Of a stretch of 64,000 bases of DNA, positions 60,211-64,000 are shown in pieces. Position 1 is the first letter of the stretch, and each line of letters starts with the position of its first letter. This DNA is from Saccharofermentans sp. GTDB lineage: Bacteria; Bacillota; Clostridia; Saccharofermentanales; Saccharofermentanaceae. The notes beneath the pieces are model-generated. The model was not told the DNA's origin, did not search any database, and saw only the letters and a program-made list of their open reading frames with translations. The stretch lies in NCBI GenBank assembly GCA_016292135.1, contig JAEFAZ010000001.1:372001-436000 (forward strand). The letters run 5' to 3'. A program made the position numbers and the translations under genes.

Positions 60211-61610
60211 AATATCCTCTCCATTCTGGATATGAAAAATCCGTCAACTTTATCAGTGTCCGGGAAAAGTGTAACATATCCCAGTACGCTTGAGGCCGTC
60301 CTGTCAGGATCTTTTGATAATCCCGCCGGAAGCAGGGCCGATATGTCTGCAGCTTTATATTCGCCGTGATCAGCAAGGAACCTTGTCATCTGACCTTCGT
60401 TCTCATCGGCGTTCAGTGTGCAGGTGCAATATATAAGCGCACCTCCGGGCCTTACTTTGGAAGATGCTTCATCGAGGATCTTTCTTTGGATATCCCTTAT
60501 GTCACAGATCTTCTCAAATGTCATGTTAAGTCTGATGTCAGGCTTTCTGCCCATGAGTCCAAGACCCGAACAAGGAAGATCGCAAAGGACGATATCGTAA
60601 TATGAATCCCGGAAATCAGACAGATCAGTGCTGTCGGCACATTTGACAGAAATGGACTTTAATCCGAGACGATCTGCATTCTGTTTTACAAGTTCAAGCC
60701 TCGACTGACTCAGATCCAGCGCCTCTATACTGCAGTCGTCATGCGCTATCTCAGCCATATGGCAGCTCTTCCCTCCGGGTGCCGAACAGACATCAAGGAT
60801 CTTAAAGCCCACTTGGGGTGCTGCAACAAAAGATGCGAGCTGGGCTGCTTCATTCTGGACCGATACGAGTCCATTCTTATACGCTTCGGTATTTTCTATG
60901 CCGGGTGTGCTGCCGTTTATCAGCAGAGCACAAGGCATAAAATATCCGGGAGCAGCATCGATGCCCGATCTTTCGAGGTCTTTGATCAGGTCTTCTGACG
61001 ATATCTTTTCGGGATCGAACCTCAAAGTCGTCATCGAGGGCGAAAGCAAAGCTTTGCCTATGGCCAATGCTTTCTCCTGTCCGTAACTCTTCTTCAAGAT
61101 CCCGAAGATCTCGGGCTTAAGCGATGTCTTGATATTGGGGTTATACCGGTCGATATCCTTGACCTCATCATCTGCCGATGAGACCTGCCTTAACAGGGCA
61201 TTAACGAGGCCTGAAGCCTTGGGATTGTATTTCTTGACCAGATCGACTGCAGTGGATACTATCGCGTATGAAGGGATATCCGAATCCGAAAAGAGCATCT
61301 GCCAGACCGCCTGTCTTATTACGACAGAGGATACGATATCCAGATCATCCATGTTTTTCTTTGTGATCATGTGAAAGATCTGATCTATGGAATAAAGATA
61401 GGTCAGCGTTCCGTAGAACATGGCTCTTACAAAATTAAGCGGTATTCCGGTCTTTCTTGCAGCCTTGTCGGCTTTCTTCAATGCAAGGTTGGAATATGAG
61501 CCTGACCCTATGACATCAACGAGCAAAAGAAAACAGAGCTCTCTTTCGCATCTGTTTTGCAGCATCTGTTCTATCTTATCCTGGGAAAGATGTTTCTTCG
61601 GGTCGAACAT
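60207..61610 (-). CDS. rsmB: 16S rRNA (cytosine967-C5)-methyltransferase RsmB
   Basis: Methylates C967 of 16S rRNA. The 467-residue protein has an N-terminal NusB-like RNA-binding domain (about 1-140) and a class I methyltransferase. SAM binding is in ILDVCSAPGGKSCHMAEI, and the catalytic Cys sites are LCDLPCSGLGLMGRKPDIR and LIYCTCTLNADENEGQ. The gene follows fmt by 10 nt, the usual order. Confidence 0.96.
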   Translation of the reverse strand: MFDPKKHLSQDKIEQMLQNRCERELCFLLLVDVIGSGSYSNLALKKADKAARKTGIPLNFVRAMFYGTLTYLYSIDQIFHMITKKNMDDLDIVSSVVIRQAVWQMLFSDSDIPSYAIVSTAVDLVKKYNPKASGLVNALLRQVSSADDEVKDIDRYNPNIKTSLKPEIFGILKKSYGQEKALAIGKALLSPSMTTLRFDPEKISSEDLIKDLERSGIDAAPGYFMPCALLINGSTPGIENTEAYKNGLVSVQNEAAQLASFVAAPQVGFKILDVCSAPGGKSCHMAEIAHDDCSIEALDLSQSRLELVKQNADRLGLKSISVKCADSTDLSDFRDSYYDIVLCDLPCSGLGLMGRKPDIRLNMTFEKICDIRDIQRKILDEASSKVRPGGALIYCTCTLNADENEGQMTRFLADHGEYKAADISALLPAGLSKDPDRTASSVLGYVTLFPDTDKVDGFFISRMERIL

Positions 61611-61619
61611 AAAACCAAC

Positions 61620-62573
61620 CTATGCTCCCAGCATCGTACCTTCCGCAATGTTATGGGCTATATCGGAAGCAGGCAGCACCTTGCCTCCCTCCTGCTGCAG
61701 GCTTAAGATCCGGACCGCTCCGCTTCCACAGACGGCGATCAGGGTCTTCTTGTCCGGCTTGACGACGGATCCTGCGGCTTTCCCGGAAACATCGGTATCT
61801 TCCACGACAGAATCGTAGATCTTTAGCTTCTTTCCGTTCATGTAAGTAAATGCGCCGGGCCATTCGCTTAAGGCTCTGATGCGGTTATGAACTGCAACAG
61901 CAGGGTCGTTCCAGTCGATAAGCCCCTCAGAGGCTTCGATCGGCGGTGAGTAAGTAGCTTTATCGTTATCCTGGGCAACTGGAGTGATGTCTCCTGCGAT
62001 ATAGCCGGGCAGAGTCTTCACGAGAAGATCCGCTCCTGCCTTTGCAAGTTCGTCCATCAGCTCGGAAGCATGCATATTCTCGGGGATCTCGTATTCGACA
62101 CGGGAAAGCATATCCCCTGTATCCATGCCGATATCCATCTTCATGATCGTAACGCCGGTGACTTTGTCTCCTTCGAGCACGGCTCTCTGTACGGGAGCCG
62201 AACCTCTCTTAAGGGGAAGGAGCGATCCGTGAACGTTTACGGAGCCCATCTTAGGAATATCCAGGACCTTCTGAGGAAGGATCTTGCCGTAAGCTGCGGT
62301 TACGATAAGGTCAGGCTCTGCATTCTTGATCTCAGCTTCGGAGCCCTCTGCCTTAAATGTGGACGGCTGATATACCGGTATGCCCAATTCCATAGAAAGG
62401 ACTTTGACGGGAGAAGGCGTTATTATGTGTTTTCTGCCGACCGGTTTATCCGGCTGGGTAACTGATAAGACTATGTTATAGCCGGCTTCATGCAAAGCCT
62501 TAAGACTCGAGGCGGAGAACTCGGGAGTTCCCATAAAGACGATCTTAACAGTGGAAGGATCTGCCGGATTCAT
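61620..62573 (-). CDS. fmt: Methionyl-tRNA formyltransferase
   Basis: Formylates initiator Met-tRNA with 10-formyl-THF. The 317-residue protein has the N-terminal formyltransferase fold: IVFMGTPEFSASSLKAL, VTQPDKPVGRKH, VNVHGSLLPLKRGSAPVQRA (the catalytic HxSLLPxxRG motif) and TIMKMDIGMDTGDML. The C-terminal OB-like domain follows. It overlaps def by 1 nt (TAATG). Confidence 0.97.
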   Translation of the reverse strand: MNPADPSTVKIVFMGTPEFSASSLKALHEAGYNIVLSVTQPDKPVGRKHIITPSPVKVLSMELGIPVYQPSTFKAEGSEAEIKNAEPDLIVTAAYGKILPQKVLDIPKMGSVNVHGSLLPLKRGSAPVQRAVLEGDKVTGVTIMKMDIGMDTGDMLSRVEYEIPENMHASELMDELAKAGADLLVKTLPGYIAGDITPVAQDNDKATYSPPIEASEGLIDWNDPAVAVHNRIRALSEWPGAFTYMNGKKLKIYDSVVEDTDVSGKAAGSVVKPDKKTLIAVCGSGAVRILSLQQEGGKVLPASDIAHNIAEGTMLGA

Positions 62574-63055
62574 TATTCTTCATCCTGATCAGCGTAATAG
62601 ATCTTGCCGTCGACAGCCTTATCGGTAAAAAGGATACCGTTAAGATGGTCGTTCTCGTGGCATATGCAGACAGCAAGGAGTTCTTCGGCTTCAAGTTCGA
62701 ATTCTTCGCCGTTACGGTTCAAGGCCTTGACCTTGACCTTTGCAGGTCTTTCGACCTTGGCGGTCTTTCCGGGAACAGACAGACATCCTTCCTGATATTC
62801 CTGCACGCCTTCTGTCTCAATTATCTCAGGGTTGATGAACTCGATAAGTCCGTGATCGTCACCGACATCGACAACGAACACCCTTCTCAGTACCCCGACC
62901 TGCGGAGCTGCAAGACCGACACCGCGGTTGTCGTAATACATAGTCTCTGCCATGTCATCGAGCAGCTTGATGATCCTGGGCGTGATCTCCTCTACAGGTC
63001 TTGATGTCTTCCTGAGGAGCGGGTCGTTTTCCATAACGATATTACGAAGTGCCAT
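62573..63055 (-). CDS. def: Peptide deformylase
   Basis: Removes the N-formyl group from nascent proteins. The 160-residue metalloenzyme has all three motifs: [18 protein letters not shown] (Cys ligand) and CHENDHLNG (HExxH). A GGAG site lies ahead of the ATG at 63055. It is first of the def-fmt-rsmB-rlmN-stp-prkC-rsgA-rpe cluster. No terminator was seen between it and the SLH gene beyond, so some read-through may occur. Confidence 0.97.
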   Translation of the reverse strand: MALRNIVMENDPLLRKTSRPVEEITPRIIKLLDDMAETMYYDNRGVGLAAPQVGVLRRVFVVDVGDDHGLIEFINPEIIETEGVQEYQEGCLSVPGKTAKVERPAKVKVKALNRNGEEFELEAEELLAVCICHENDHLNGILFTDKAVDGKIYYADQDEE

Positions 63056-63091
63056 TGATAAGATATCTCCATTCTATTATTTTCGAAAAGA

Positions 63092-64000
63092 TCATTTTAC
63101 CTTGTTGATCTTGGTGTTGTATTTGTGCAGGAAGGTTACCATCTGCCTTCTCAGACACTCGCCGCCCGGCTTGAATGTTCCGTCATCGTAGCCTGCGACT
63201 ATGCCCTTTTCGGAAGCCCAGATAACTGCCTGATAGAAGTAATCATCCGGCTTTACGTCAGTGAACTTGCAGCTATTACCCTTGGGCGCCGGCTTACCGG
63301 CAAGTCTCCAGAGGAATGTAACGGCATGCTTTCTTGCGCACACGACCTGGGGACGGAAAGTACCGTCGTTATAACCTTCAACGATATGCATCTCATTGCC
63401 CCAGATGACAGCCTTGTAGAAATAATCCGTCGACTCGACATCATTGAACTTACAGGTCTTGTTCTTGGGCGCGGGACAGTTCGACATTCTCCAGATGAAA
63501 GTAACCATCTGGGCTCTTGTACATGTGTTGTCAGGCTTAAAGAGGGTCTGTTCGTTATAACCCTTGACGATCCCGAGTGCCGTCAGCTTATTCGTGGGCG
63601 TGTACCAGAACTTGCTCTTATCCGTTACGTCCTTATACTGGACAGTGATCTTGCAGACTATCTTATTGCCGTCTTCGAGGTTTGCCGTGATCTCGGCATA
63701 TCCGGCCTTCTTAGCAACCGCCTTGCCCCTCGCGGAGATTGAGCAGACCTCCTTGTCCGTGGTACTCCAGCTCTTAATGGGATAATTAGTCGTAAGATAC
63801 GTATAATCGCCGCAAACCATATCCATGGTCATGCCTGATTCTGTAAGACAGTAAGGATTGGTAACGTCGATAGTGAACTGTGCCGTGATCTGGGATCCGA
63901 CATTGTAGAAATACGTTACCGTATTGCAGGCAGGATTTACCGTAACCGTATTACCCTTCCTGGTCGCGCCGTCCCAGCCGAAGGTCTTGTCGGGTTCAAA
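63092..64000 (-). CDS. Big_2-like/SLH surface protein (C-terminal part, 5' end outside window)
   Basis: The minus-strand frame is open to the right edge (303 codons seen). It has Ig-like segments (ITAQFTIDVTNPYCLTESG; then SWSTTDKEVCSISARGKAVA, a Big_2 type) followed by three SLH repeats (CTRAQMVTFIWRM, CARKHAVTFLWRL, CLRRQMVTFLHKYNTKI). This is the same cassette as at 8746-9669 and 35577-38012. The start and any signal peptide are beyond the window, so total length and the effector domain are unknown. Confidence 0.85.
   Translation of the reverse strand, partial: FEPDKTFGWDGATRKGNTVTVNPACNTVTYFYNVGSQITAQFTIDVTNPYCLTESGMTMDMVCGDYTYLTTNYPIKSWSTTDKEVCSISARGKAVAKKAGYAEITANLEDGNKIVCKITVQYKDVTDKSKFWYTPTNKLTALGIVKGYNEQTLFKPDNTCTRAQMVTFIWRMSNCPAPKNKTCKFNDVESTDYFYKAVIWGNEMHIVEGYNDGTFRPQVVCARKHAVTFLWRLAGKPAPKGNSCKFTDVKPDDYFYQAVIWASEKGIVAGYDDGTFKPGGECLRRQMVTFLHKYNTKINKVK

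Noticed and set aside
1..64000. tRNA or rRNA genes, prophage, IS elements
   Set aside because: No cloverleaf, 16S/23S/5S signature, transposase, integrase or phage structural gene was recognised in any intergenic gap.

Overview
The window looks like a chromosomal segment of an anaerobic, low-to-mid GC Gram-positive member of the Bacillota (class Clostridia; genus not resolvable by eye). Evidence: the Firmicutes gene clusters miaB-mutS-mutL, infC-rpmI-rplT and def-fmt-rsmB-rlmN-stp-prkC-rsgA-rpe; a leucine T-box upstream of leuA; Big_2/SLH surface proteins; a sortase with an LPPTGE substrate; and a DUF5688 protein of the kind seen in gut Clostridia. Nearly all genes lie on the minus strand, packed with ATGA or TAATG overlaps. 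Only four are on the plus strand: a D-Ala-D-Ala carboxypeptidase, a small lipoprotein, a divergent glutamine synthetase and one aminotransferase. I see no tRNA, rRNA, CRISPR array, transposase or integrase.

Layout. 0-4.6 kb: miaB-mutS-mutL (mutL runs off the left edge). 4.7-6.7 kb: carboxypeptidase and lipoprotein, closed by a terminator shared with leuA. 6.7-8.7 kb: leuA behind a T-box with specifier CUC. 8.7-19 kb: a run transcribed from pepM18 through cls, a deaminase-like amidohydrolase, a heterodimeric ABC exporter and murD to an SLH protein. 19-22.8 kb: an AT-rich cassette of secreted polypeptide, two FtsX-like permeases and an ATPase, with perfect 17-bp inverted repeats bracketing the polypeptide gene. 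22.8-26.8 kb: malic enzyme, Lrp-type regulator, aminotransferase, prfB. 26.9-29.7 kb: a membrane protein divergent from a long glutamine synthetase. 29.8-35.5 kb: acnA-gltA-rdgB-pheB-hom, linking citrate-forming steps to the threonine/methionine branch. 35.6-40.3 kb: LRR-Big_2-SLH protein and an EAL phosphodiesterase. 40.3-45.5 kb: yraN, a nuclease-like gene, rbgA, rnhB, infC-rpmI-rplT and trmH. 45.5-54.5 kb: an aminotransferase, then DUF5688, a 2027-residue sortase-anchored protein and its sortase. 54.6-63.1 kb: the def-to-rpe cluster. Right edge: a third Big_2/SLH protein, truncated.

The main points of interest are: (1) the AT-rich secreted-polypeptide/ABC cassette with its flanking inverted repeat; (2) six alternating copies of a 10-bp motif (TAGTACCATA/TATGGTACTA), forming three hairpin units of 52-53 bp period, upstream of an orphan nuclease-like gene; (3) the DUF5688 / NlpC-P60-CnaB-VaFE giant protein / sortase operon; (4) unusual initiation, namely a probable AUA start for infC, a probable leaderless carboxypeptidase mRNA and a TTG start for stp; (5) a Ser/Thr kinase whose PASTA ectodomain is extended by an extra sandwich domain and a Thr/Pro-rich tail. 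All functions are read from motifs and gene order; no database search was possible.
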